DNA from: Methylomonas sp. | GTDB lineage: Bacteria > Pseudomonadota > Gammaproteobacteria > Methylococcales > Methylomonadaceae | Assembly (NCBI GenBank): GCA_026988155.1 | Contig: JALSLW010000026.1 | Location: 1-64,000 of the forward strand | Direction of reading: 5' to 3' | Length of the DNA: 64,000 nucleotides | Part shown: positions 1 through 8,197 of the stretch, one piece after another | Layout: each line of letters starts with the position of its first letter | How positions within the stretch are numbered: the stretch's first letter is position 1 | The notes under the pieces: model-generated | What the model was told of the DNA's origin: nothing | The model's database searches: none | What the model saw: the letters and a program-made list of their open reading frames with translations, nothing else | Position numbers and translations under genes: made by a program

Positions 1-120
1 TAGTCGCAGGGTTTAAAGAATCCATGCGAATTGTATTTGATGAGCATCTGAAACTATGGAATTATGTTGCTGTTCCAAAGAACGGAAATTTTTAAGTTGT
101 CGAAGTTATTTCGTGCACGT
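1..120 (+). mobile_element. Right end of an insertion sequence interrupting cas3
   Basis: The first 120 bases are not cas3 sequence. They contain the end of an open frame reading out of the window edge (see the transposase entry) and then a 25-base end at 96-120 containing the palindromic core CGTGCACG. A 22/25 match to this end, in the same orientation, occurs at 24661-24685, which supports a mobile-element terminus. The cas3 frame resumes at about 121, immediately after helicase motif SATP. The IS family is not identifiable from this fragment. Confidence 0.6.
3..95 (+). CDS. Transposase C-terminal fragment (partial at window edge)
   Basis: An open frame enters from the left edge and stops at 93-95. 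It encodes about 30 residues ending in NYVAVPKNGNF and lies 0-25 bases from a probable IS terminus, the usual place for a transposase stop codon. It was too short for the ORF track. The start and catalytic core lie outside the window, so family and activity cannot be judged. That it is a transposase is inferred from position; the coding call rests only on the open frame. Confidence 0.45.
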   Translation, partial: VAGFKESMRIVFDEHLKLWNYVAVPKNGNF

Positions 121-1844
121 TCCTTAGGGGTAGCGGAAACTAATAATGCGTTGGCTTTTTTACCTTGTAGTTTTTTGCAGGCGATTAATTCGGCAAACAG
201 CAGGTTAAAAGCTGGCATCGCTATGTATTCATGATATTCATCAAACACTACATGAGCATTCATATATTGCACTAGCCCTGTTACTTTCGTGTGCGTGGTG
301 ATGGTATTAATCACTTGATCTATAGTGGTTAATACTATGTCGCCTGAAAACTCCTGGTTTTCGGGGGTGTCATTTTTTTCACCGTTTTGATAGATCGTTT
401 TAAACTCACCTGTACAAATTTCAATTTTGGTATTGGGTAAGTATTCATTGCTAATCAAATCATTAACTAGACCTTGGCACACTTGTACTCTGGGGCAAAC
501 CCAGATTATTTTTCTGGCACTGGTATTGGCTGCCCACTCTAAGGCTATTTTGGTTTTACCACAGCCTGCTGGTCCTTTTAAGACACCTACAGATAATTCT
601 TCATCCGCTAACTCTAACGCGACTGCTTTTTGTTGCTTGTTTCTATCGCTCTCTGGATATTTCTCTTCAAACCCTTGCAAGCACGTTTGAATATCTGTTT
701 TTAGCCCCCTGTCTGTTAATAGGGCTTCTCTAAGTAATTCGTCTAACGAGGCTTCTTCAATGTGCTGATTAAGCCGTTCAGCACTTAAACTTGAAATTAA
801 TCGGTCAGCCGTAATCACGGCTGTTCTGGCAATATTATTTTTAGCATTTTCTAAAACATTCGCTTGGTATGCATTAACAGTTAATTTTTCTGCATAGCCT
901 TTATATTTCGGTAGCCTAGCTTCTTCAATTTCACTGGTTTTTTCTTCTTTTGGCGCTGAGTATGAGCGATCAATTAACATACTTTCATCATTTAGATAGC
1001 TTTCTGAAATTTTATTAATTTGATGGGTTAAGACTCTTGTCACCTCAAACATTTTTTTTAAATTTTCAACGCCTACTTGGTTTATAATTTTTTCTTGAAC
1101 CATATCAAGGCTAAAACTGGTCAGTTTTCCATTTTTTTCCACCCCTCTAAACCATTTATCATGGTGCCAATAAATGGCATGTTCTGCCTGTTTTTTAGAA
1201 TTTGGATTTGGGAATTTTTGTTTGTTTAACAAATAAAAGAGTAACAGCGAAACCTCATTGTGCCTTGGATAGTTTTTGGATTTTTTATCATCATGCTGCC
1301 CTGTTTCTGGTATGTCTAAATCCAAAGCACCTTTCTTTTTTAGTTCTTTAGTTAACCAGCTTTGAAAACCGGGGTCTATCTTCCCCATATCATGCCAACA
1401 GCCTGCCACAAATACTGAGTGGGCCAGTTTGTCATCATCCACTAATTCTCTGGATAATAAATAAGCGAGATAACCTACGGCAAATAAGTGTTGTTCTAAA
1501 GGCTGCTGTTTTGTATTGGCAAACTGTTGTTCCATTATCATTTCTCCTAAAAAAATATTTTTTTGAGTATAGTTTACTGGCACGATGCCTTCAGTATTAA
1601 ATTTGTCTTGCTTGCCCACCACCCATAAAAATTCACTGCGACTACGGCTTCTAATCCAATGACAAGACACCGCTGTATTTTTAGTCGCCGTTTTTCTTAA
1701 TAATTTTTTAACCGCTTGCAAGCCTTCATCCGTTATAACGGTTTGCCATGTTCGGGAGCCTAAACGATTGGCAAAGGCATCTAATACGCGCCGTGTTCTA
1801 TTTAGGGCTTTATGCTCACATTGGGAGACAAAAGTGACCATCAT
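54..1844 (-). pseudogene. cas3: Type I-F Cas2/3 fusion nuclease-helicase, truncated by an IS
   Basis: The N-terminus (MMVTFVSQCEHKALNRTRR, then an NTAVSCHWIR block) is the Cas2-like domain fused to Cas3 in type I-F systems. It is followed by an HD nuclease motif (WHDMGK, about residue 150), Walker A (GPAGCGKT), a DEYH box and motif III (LVSATP). The frame then runs into IS sequence at about base 120 and stops at 54. I-F Cas2/3 proteins are normally about 1,050-1,100 residues, so the second helicase domain is missing. The start at 1844 is preferred to the ORF-track start at 1859 because GGAGG lies 8 bases upstream of it and family members begin at this point. It sits downstream of cas1, as in normal I-F loci. 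Interference is presumably lost unless the IS excises. Confidence 0.85.
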
Positions 1845-1996
1845 GGGTAACACCTCCATTTTTGGTAGTTATGGAGATTTGAGCTCATGTATATACATAT
1901 AAATATATACATGAGGTGCAATATGGTGACTACATGAGAGAATTCAGTCGCGTTGAAAATTTGAATATTGAAAATTGGGGCAGTGAATAAGTGACA

Positions 1997-2953
1997 TTAA
2001 CTTTTCTCATTATCTACCTCACTTAAAGCAACCTCTTTAACCACGTCAAACATAAAATCCAACGCTTTATGCTGGGTAAAATTTTGCAGACATTGCTGTC
2101 TAAATTCCTGTTCCGTTGCTTGTTCTTTAGCGCAGATAAACGCCCACGGTAGAATGAGCGTGTCTTTGATTAAATCAGCAACATCAAAGACTAATGCACC
2201 TCGCCTAGTTTTTCCATGCATCACTGCAAACCCGTGAGGTATGCCTAGCACCCAAAGTGTGGTTGCTGCCAGTCCGTAGGCTAAATAATTTCCATGATTT
2301 AAAAAGGCATTAGCATCGTCCATGCTGTCGTGCTGGCGTACAAAGCCTTTTTGTTTAGTTTGGGTGGCTGCTATTTTATAAAGGGATTTGGTGAGTTGCG
2401 CCTCTATTAACAATAAGTTGTTAACATCTTGGCAGTTTTCTATTTTTGATAAAAAGTTTGATAGGGCTTTTTCTATATGGCTATCATCTAACGTAAAGCC
2501 TTCGTTTTTCAAGTCGTTGTCTTTTCCCCATACTTTTTGCAAGTAGATGATGCGCTGCTGCTGAAATTGTTTGGCAACTTTGAGGCGTTTTTCCGCATCA
2601 AACCAGAATGACATCCAGCCTTGCACATATTCTGTGGGGCGATATTCACTCTGCGGTGAAAGCCATTCTATTTCATTGGCGGCAATAAGCGGTGTCCCTC
2701 CGCTACCGCTAAAACCGATCAGTACCCCGGCCGATGCCAGCATTCTTACTGCCGCCTGGGTAATGGAAGTACCTGTACCCAATAGAATTACGGTTGTGTT
2801 GGCTATTGGAATATTCCAATATTGTTTTTCGGTATCTGCTTCGGTTAAGTAAAGCACTCTGCCATTTTTTTGCATGACCCGGCATTTGTCCAGATAATAT
2901 ATATTGGCGCGTTTGGAATGCAAGATGGCTTTTAAATCTGTAAGCTGTTCCAT
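1997..2953 (-). CDS. cas1: Type I-F CRISPR integrase Cas1
   Basis: Cas1 is the metal-dependent integrase that inserts new spacers into CRISPR arrays. The 318-residue protein has the full I-F family length and signature stretches: LHSKRANIYYL near the N-terminus, YWNIPIANTT, SPQSEYRPTEY, HGNYLAYGLAA and HGKTRRGALVFDVADLIKD. The conserved Glu (in LLIEAQL), His (HGKTRR) and Asp (DVADL) that form the metal site are present. It is followed by cas2/3 in the same direction. No CRISPR repeat is visible nearby, so it is an orphan in this window. A MITE-like element lies 38 bases upstream of its start. Confidence 0.93.
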   Translation of the reverse strand: MEQLTDLKAILHSKRANIYYLDKCRVMQKNGRVLYLTEADTEKQYWNIPIANTTVILLGTGTSITQAAVRMLASAGVLIGFSGSGGTPLIAANEIEWLSPQSEYRPTEYVQGWMSFWFDAEKRLKVAKQFQQQRIIYLQKVWGKDNDLKNEGFTLDDSHIEKALSNFLSKIENCQDVNNLLLIEAQLTKSLYKIAATQTKQKGFVRQHDSMDDANAFLNHGNYLAYGLAATTLWVLGIPHGFAVMHGKTRRGALVFDVADLIKDTLILPWAFICAKEQATEQEFRQQCLQNFTQHKALDFMFDVVKEVALSEVDNEKS

Positions 2954-2990
2954 AATTTTTTCTATTGATAAATTTATTCTCAGCGTATGT

Positions 2991-3050
2991 TAGGCAACTC
3001 GCAATAAATAACCCACCAATCTGGGTAGGTTATTTAATGCGCGTTACCTT
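2991..3050. repeat. MITE-like element, copy 3 (internally deleted)
   Basis: A 60-base palindrome-like sequence with the same two ends as the ~163-base elements at 10002-10164 and 11529-11690. The interior is missing: the full copies have CAATCT on both sides of the missing part and this copy has it once, so the deletion probably arose by recombination between short direct repeats. It lies between cas1 and the pigment-type cluster. Confidence 0.75.
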
Positions 3051-3097
3051 ATTTATGTGCATAGAAACAAGAAGAGCAATAGCTGCAACTAGGGCTT

Positions 3098-4633
3098 CTA
3101 TTCGTATAGCCCCCATAAATCGGACTGTTTCCTAACTCCTAAAACCTTTTGCACGGCTTGCACCCCTGAGACACTTACGCCATAAATCCCGCCGCCTGGC
3201 GATGTCCAATGACCAGCAAAAAATAAACTTTTAATTGGCGATTGATTCTGTATTCTAGCTGGGCCTATTTGCTTTGGCGTTACATCCCAGCCATAGGCTG
3301 ATCCCTGGTGGTTCTGTGTATAGCGGTGCATGGTTGCCGGTGATCCGCCTTCTATAAATAAGATATGCTTTTCTAAGTTGGGGATTGTCTGTCCTGCAAG
3401 TTCTAGCATGGTTTGCATGGCAATAGGCTTTTGCTGTTTCCATGTCTCGGCTGTCTGATAAGGCAGCAATGTCGTCAGCATCAGTAGGTGCTGTCCTTGT
3501 GGTGCCAGGTCTGGGTCAACTAGACTGGGTACTGTAATGCTTATCCATGATATATCGCCCTGCCGGGTTCTTGAAAAGTTTTTATCATGATCAAAATCCT
3601 GGTAGCAAAAGGACTCATGGCCAATGTTGATGGCTGTTAAATCCAGGTCTGTAGCTATATAGACTGCAAATATAGATAGCGAGTGCTGCATTTTTTTTAT
3701 TCGCTGCAAATAGCGCTTAGGAAAATACTGTTCGCCTACCATCTGATAAACGGTTTGCTTAAAGTCAGCGTTAGAAATGACTGTAGAGGCGCTGATCTTT
3801 TGACTGTTAACTTTTACCCCAGCTACCTGTCCGTGCTCTATGATAATTTTTTCTACAGCCGATTTATATTGAATCTGGCCGCCAAAACGGACTAGCCCTT
3901 TGACCAGGGTATTGGCCAATTGCTGAAATCCTCCTTTGCAGTAATAGGCTCCATCGACCATGTAGCCGATCAGCATGGTACTCCAGTATACAAATGAGAC
4001 TTGTGAGGGCGGCAGACCTAAATAAGGCCAGTTGCTGGCAAAAACGGCTAATAGTTTTGGGTCTTTAATAAACTGCCTGGCTACTTCTGCCAATGTTGAT
4101 TTCCTATACTTGAATAAGGCTGGCATAAGCTGCTGAGCCTGTTCAAGGTCAACTTCTGCCATTAATTCATCGGCTATGGTGATCTCTTCCGACAGCTGCA
4201 GACAAAGTTCAGTCAATGCCTTTAGTCCTTCGGTCTCAGTTGGAAACTGTTTAGATAATGTTTCTACAAAATCACCTATGCCTTGTGGCAAACCAATGCT
4301 AAAACCCGGAAAAAGGGCTTGGCTGAAGGGATTGATGCTGATAAATTCAATTTCATCTAACAGCTCTAGCGCTTGCAAGGTTTTATAAATGACCTGCCCA
4401 CCGCAATAGCCTTGCTCACCACAGCCGCTGATTAAATGTACGCCTGAATCAAAATGATATTTTTTGCGTTTAAACCCATGTGCATAGCCGCCGGGTCTAT
4501 CGTGCGCTTCCAATACCAGTACAGATTTTCCTGATTTTGCTAACAGGGCTGCTGATGTTAAACCGCCTATGCCACTGCCGATCACGATAACATCATAATC
4601 ACTCACGGCTTCTTTAGCCCCAGCTTTTCCCAT
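3098..4633 (-). CDS. Phytoene desaturase (CrtI)-like FAD-dependent oxidoreductase
   Basis: A 511-residue flavoprotein with an N-terminal Rossmann dinucleotide-binding motif (VIVIGSGIGGLTSAALLAKS) and the C-terminal GHWTSPGGGIYGVSVSG block typical of the carotenoid desaturase/isomerase (CrtI/CrtISO) superfamily. Length is normal. No carotenoid synthase is nearby. The gene ends a six-gene minus-strand run with overlapping or touching genes, which suggests it modifies the polyene or lipid product of that cluster rather than phytoene. Its start overlaps the thioesterase gene by 31 bases, so the two are probably translationally coupled. The exact substrate is unknown. Confidence 0.8.
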   Translation of the reverse strand: MGKAGAKEAVSDYDVIVIGSGIGGLTSAALLAKSGKSVLVLEAHDRPGGYAHGFKRKKYHFDSGVHLISGCGEQGYCGGQVIYKTLQALELLDEIEFISINPFSQALFPGFSIGLPQGIGDFVETLSKQFPTETEGLKALTELCLQLSEEITIADELMAEVDLEQAQQLMPALFKYRKSTLAEVARQFIKDPKLLAVFASNWPYLGLPPSQVSFVYWSTMLIGYMVDGAYYCKGGFQQLANTLVKGLVRFGGQIQYKSAVEKIIIEHGQVAGVKVNSQKISASTVISNADFKQTVYQMVGEQYFPKRYLQRIKKMQHSLSIFAVYIATDLDLTAINIGHESFCYQDFDHDKNFSRTRQGDISWISITVPSLVDPDLAPQGQHLLMLTTLLPYQTAETWKQQKPIAMQTMLELAGQTIPNLEKHILFIEGGSPATMHRYTQNHQGSAYGWDVTPKQIGPARIQNQSPIKSLFFAGHWTSPGGGIYGVSVSGVQAVQKVLGVRKQSDLWGLYE

Positions 4634-5025
4634 AGAATGGCAGGCGACTCATAACACATTTCTTCTGTCATCATATCAATAGCTACTTGATAGGTGTGAC
4701 CTCGGGTCAGTCGTGTCCCTGTCAGCTTATCGACTATTTTATAATTGATTTTCAATCGGTTTTCCCACTCGCTAATTTCTGCGTGTACGATAATTTTCTG
4801 GCCAAATTTTGCTGACCTGGCATAACGTAGGCGAATATCTATGACTGGCCAGGCATAGCCAGATTCACGCATTTGCATGTAGTTGTAGCCAATTTTATCT
4901 AACAGCACACAGCGTGCTATTTCAAAATATTTAACGTAATGTCCATGCCAGACTATTTCCATTAAATCAACGTCAAAAAAGGGGACTTCAATTTCTACTT
5001 CACAGGCTGCGATGGCTTTATTCAT
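4603..5025 (-). CDS. Acyl-CoA/acyl-ACP thioesterase of the 4HBT hot-dog family
   Basis: A 140-residue single-domain hot-dog protein. The segment VPFFDVDLMEIVWHGHYVKYFEIAR carries the Asp and the HxxYxxxFE pattern of 4-hydroxybenzoyl-CoA thioesterase/YbgC-type enzymes. It overlaps the ammonia-lyase gene by 8 bases at its start and the CrtI-like gene at its end. In aryl-polyene gene clusters a small thioesterase of this type accompanies the synthase genes, so release or editing of thioesters is the likely job (inference). It is distinct from the ybgC gene at 47.0 kb. Confidence 0.8.
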   Translation of the reverse strand: MNKAIAACEVEIEVPFFDVDLMEIVWHGHYVKYFEIARCVLLDKIGYNYMQMRESGYAWPVIDIRLRYARSAKFGQKIIVHAEISEWENRLKINYKIVDKLTGTRLTRGHTYQVAIDMMTEEMCYESPAILWEKLGLKKP

Positions 5026-6550
5026 AAAGACTCCAATGCCTTTTACGAATTAACTGTATACAAAGCCGCAGTTCTTGTTCCATTGCTCTGTCTGTTTCCA
5101 GGAAACTGATTTTAGCCCTAAGCTGTTTAACTGTCGTTTGCAGTTCAGCACTGAGCAATTCTTGGTTTCCATGCAATTCAACCCCCTGAACCACTGCAAT
5201 TAATACAGCTGCAGCCACCTGCTCCGTTAGTTCTAATACCCTAATGCAATCTCTGGCTGCAATAGTACCCATGCTTACCTTGTCTTGATTATGACATTCG
5301 GTTGAGCGGGAAAACACGCTGGCTGGCATGGTGTTTTTTAATGCTTCCGCTGTCCAGGCTGAAACGGCTATCTGTACAGCTTTAAATCCATGATTCAGCA
5401 TAGCCTGTTCAGCTGATGCGCCTGACAAATTGGCTGGCAGGCCATGATTAAATTTGGTATCAACCAATTGGGCCATTTGCCTGTCCATTAAATCAGCCAG
5501 ATTGGCTATAGCGGTTTTCATGCTATCCATAGCAAAGGCTATATGTCCGCCATAAAAATGTCCGCCGTGCAAAACATGTTCCCCTTCGGCATCAATAATG
5601 GGATTATCGTTAGCGCTATTCAGTTCATTTTCTATAAATTGTCTAAACCAGGGCAAAGCGTCCTCCAGCACACCGATTACATGCGGTGCACAGCGCAGTG
5701 AATAGCGATCCTGCAACCGGCTGTCATTTCGCGGCGCTTCAGCTGACAATTGCAAATCAGCCCGTATTCTCTGGGCCACTTTTATTTGCCCATTGTGCGG
5801 TTTTACTGAAAACAGTTTCTCATCAAAATGATAGGCATTGCCTTTTAATGCAATGGAGGCCAGGCTGCTGATCCGGGTACATAACTGAGATAAATAGGCT
5901 GCCCGCTGATAAGCCAGACAGGCTATAGCCGTCATCACTGCGGTACCGTTCATTATTGCCAGCCCTTCTTTAGGCTTCAATACTAAGGGTGTAATTTTTA
6001 ATTGAGCAAAAACGTCTGCGGTAGGCCGTACTTTATTCTGATAAAGCACTTCTCTTTCTCCTGCTAGTACGGCAGCCAAATAAGATAATGGCGTTAAATC
6101 TCCACTGGCACCTACAGACCCTTCTTCTGGAATTAAAGGCAAAATATCCTGCTTTAATAGCGTGGCTATCTGTTGCAACAGTAAATAACGCACCCCAGAA
6201 TAACCTTGCGCCAAGCTATTTAAACGCACCATCAAAATAGCCCGGGTCTGCTGACTGTCAAAATGCCGGCCTAAGCCACAGCCATGAAAGGTGTATAGGT
6301 GCCTGGGCAGTTCGGCTACATTTTGCAGGGGAACTGATACATTACAGGAATCACCGTAGCCTGTGGTAACGCCATACACACAGCCTTCTTCCTGTAACAG
6401 TGCATCTATAAATTCGGCACCTTTATCAATCCGTTTAACAAATGCGCTGTCAGTGCTTAAAGCTGGCGTTTGATTTTGTTCGGCTATTGCACAAATGTTT
6501 TCTATTGTTAATGCCTGTCCACTGACTACTACGGGATGTTTACTGGTCAT
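5018..6550 (-). CDS. Aromatic amino acid ammonia-lyase (HAL/TAL family)
   Basis: A 510-residue lyase with the Ala-Ser-Gly triad that forms the MIO cofactor (GSVGASGDLTPLSYLAAVL) and the family N-terminal block YGVTTGYGDSCN. This family removes ammonia from His, Tyr or Phe. The selectivity loop reads LYTFHGCGLG, unlike the S-H pair usual in housekeeping HutH, and there are no hut genes nearby. In xanthomonadin-, flexirubin- and aryl-polyene-type clusters such lyases supply a cinnamic or coumaric starter, which fits this neighbourhood. Substrate (Tyr, Phe or His) cannot be decided from sequence alone. Its start overlaps the acyltransferase gene by 11 bases. Confidence 0.82.
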   Translation of the reverse strand: MTSKHPVVVSGQALTIENICAIAEQNQTPALSTDSAFVKRIDKGAEFIDALLQEEGCVYGVTTGYGDSCNVSVPLQNVAELPRHLYTFHGCGLGRHFDSQQTRAILMVRLNSLAQGYSGVRYLLLQQIATLLKQDILPLIPEEGSVGASGDLTPLSYLAAVLAGEREVLYQNKVRPTADVFAQLKITPLVLKPKEGLAIMNGTAVMTAIACLAYQRAAYLSQLCTRISSLASIALKGNAYHFDEKLFSVKPHNGQIKVAQRIRADLQLSAEAPRNDSRLQDRYSLRCAPHVIGVLEDALPWFRQFIENELNSANDNPIIDAEGEHVLHGGHFYGGHIAFAMDSMKTAIANLADLMDRQMAQLVDTKFNHGLPANLSGASAEQAMLNHGFKAVQIAVSAWTAEALKNTMPASVFSRSTECHNQDKVSMGTIAARDCIRVLELTEQVAAAVLIAVVQGVELHGNQELLSAELQTTVKQLRAKISFLETDRAMEQELRLCIQLIRKRHWSLYE

Positions 6551-7466
6551 CTATTTGCCAAAAGTCGTAAAAATTAAACCACTGCATAGGTGCTTTAGCA
6601 CAATAATGTTGCAGTCTTTCTGCAAACTTTTCTACATATTGCTGGATCACTGCTGTTCTTTGTTTTCTAGGAACACCCTGAGCATCACTGAAATGATCAA
6701 AATAAATCACCTGTTTATCCTGCTCCTTTATGCAGAATAAAGTGAAAACTGGGCATTTTAGCAATAATGCCAGTATAAAGGGGCCTTGGGGAAATGATGC
6801 AGGCTGTCCTAAAAAACTTGCCTGGGCAACTCTGCCAGTTGCGCCTACAGGCGTTCTGTCGGCAGCAATAATAACCATCTCCCCTGCATCAATTTTATCC
6901 TGAAGCAGCATTGCGGTTGATGCATTGACGCTAGTAACCTGTATCAGATTCAGTTTTCCTGAGTCAGCATATTTATTCAGCAAGGTATTAAATTTCTCTG
7001 TATGTTTGGTATGCACTAATACATTAATGGTAACCTTGCTTCTTAACTTAGCAATTACTCTGCATACTTCTAAATTGCCTAGGTGCGAACCAAAAAGCAA
7101 CACCCCCTGCCCTTTATCAATATGGCTGATAACTGCATCCCTTCCGTGATATTCTATATCATCTAGGCTCAAGGTTCCGCTCCAGGCAGCTAATTTGTCA
7201 ATTAATGCATTGGCAAAACTGATGAAATGCAGGTAGCTGCCTTTTAAACTGCCCTTAATGGATGGGTCATCTTTAAAAGCCGAGATTCTGTCTAAATATT
7301 CTCGGCTTGCGCGCCTTCCTTTGCCATTGAGCAGCCAATAATAACTGACGACAGGGTATAAAAAAAACTGCAGAACTTTTCGCCCAAAAATGAGATACAC
7401 TTTTAATAAAAAGGCCATCCCCCAGACTAGGCCGCGCTCTTCAATTTGTGACCAATGACTCCTCAA
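6540..7466 (-). CDS. LpxL/HtrB-like lysophospholipid acyltransferase
   Basis: A 308-residue membrane-associated acyltransferase. The segment GVLLFGSHLGNLEVCRV contains the HxxxxE-type catalytic pattern (H-LGNLE) of the LpxL/LPLAT family, and a hydrophobic stretch near residues 20-45 would anchor it. Proteins of this type in aryl-polyene clusters attach the polyene or a fatty acid to a lipid head group. It overlaps the upstream glycosyltransferase gene by 4 bases and the downstream lyase by 11, so it is part of the same operon. A role in ordinary lipid A acylation is less likely given this context. Confidence 0.8.
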   Translation of the reverse strand: MRSHWSQIEERGLVWGMAFLLKVYLIFGRKVLQFFLYPVVSYYWLLNGKGRRASREYLDRISAFKDDPSIKGSLKGSYLHFISFANALIDKLAAWSGTLSLDDIEYHGRDAVISHIDKGQGVLLFGSHLGNLEVCRVIAKLRSKVTINVLVHTKHTEKFNTLLNKYADSGKLNLIQVTSVNASTAMLLQDKIDAGEMVIIAADRTPVGATGRVAQASFLGQPASFPQGPFILALLLKCPVFTLFCIKEQDKQVIYFDHFSDAQGVPRKQRTAVIQQYVEKFAERLQHYCAKAPMQWFNFYDFWQIDDQ

Positions 7467-8197
7467 CTCAACTTCCTCAATAATAAGACGGGCAATCGCC
7501 TCAACATACCAAAAAAGAGCTGGGTATGCTTTTTAGATATTAATAGGTTGTCCTGCAGCATATTAAAATGCGAAACGCCATCCAATGGGTATTGAACTTC
7601 TGTAGGTATATTAATTATCTTTACTCCCTGCCAGTATAAACGGACAACAATATCTATATCAAAATCCATTCTCTGCCCAAGCTCAGCCGTTTGCAATAGC
7701 TGATCGACTGCCACTAATGGATAGCAGCGAAAACCGCACATGCCATCTTTTATCGAAAATGACAGCGTGTTAATCCAAATCCATAGATTGGTAAACTTTC
7801 GCCCATACAGTCTTTTTTTGGGAACCGATACATCAAAAATAGGCTGTCCTAAAACCATCCGTTCAGGATATTTCTCGCTGGCCTGTAAAAAACAGTTAAT
7901 ATCATCAAATTGATGCTGTCCATCGGCATCAATTTGAATGGCATGACTAAAGCCTTTATTAATTGCTAACTTTAATCCATCAACTACGGCTGCACCTTTG
8001 CCGCCATTTTTTTTCCGTTCAAGCAAGGTAACCCATTCACTATGCTGCCGCCCTATATGTCGCAATACATTTGAACACTCAGGCGAACTGCCATCGTTTA
8101 TCAAAAAGCATCGCAAGCCAAGAGGTTCAAGATGCCCAATCACTTTAGCAATGGCATGCTGATGATTATAGACAGGTACAATAATGCAGGCCTTCAT
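7463..8197 (-). CDS. Family 2 glycosyltransferase
   Basis: A 244-residue GT-A-fold enzyme with the N-terminal nucleotide-sugar binding segment (IIVPVYNHQHAIAKVI), a DGS motif (LINDGSS) and the metal-binding DxD-type triad IDADGQHQFDD, as in DPM1/DPG-synthase-like GT2 enzymes. There is no C-terminal membrane domain. It overlaps its neighbours by 4 bases on both sides. In polyene-lipid clusters a GT2 enzyme commonly builds the head group, which is the likely role here (inference). Confidence 0.82.
   Translation of the reverse strand: MKACIIVPVYNHQHAIAKVIGHLEPLGLRCFLINDGSSPECSNVLRHIGRQHSEWVTLLERKKNGGKGAAVVDGLKLAINKGFSHAIQIDADGQHQFDDINCFLQASEKYPERMVLGQPIFDVSVPKKRLYGRKFTNLWIWINTLSFSIKDGMCGFRCYPLVAVDQLLQTAELGQRMDFDIDIVVRLYWQGVKIINIPTEVQYPLDGVSHFNMLQDNLLISKKHTQLFFGMLRRLPVLLLRKLS

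Noticed and set aside
1860-1996. Palindrome CATGTATATACATATAAATATATACATG between cas1 and cas3, considered as a CRISPR repeat
   Set aside because: It occurs once, with no regularly spaced copy; it is just an AT-rich hairpin.
54-2953. A Tn7-like CRISPR-associated transposon
   Set aside because: Such I-F variants lack cas1 and cas2/3 and have tniQ and tns genes; here cas1 and cas2/3 are present and no tns genes are seen.
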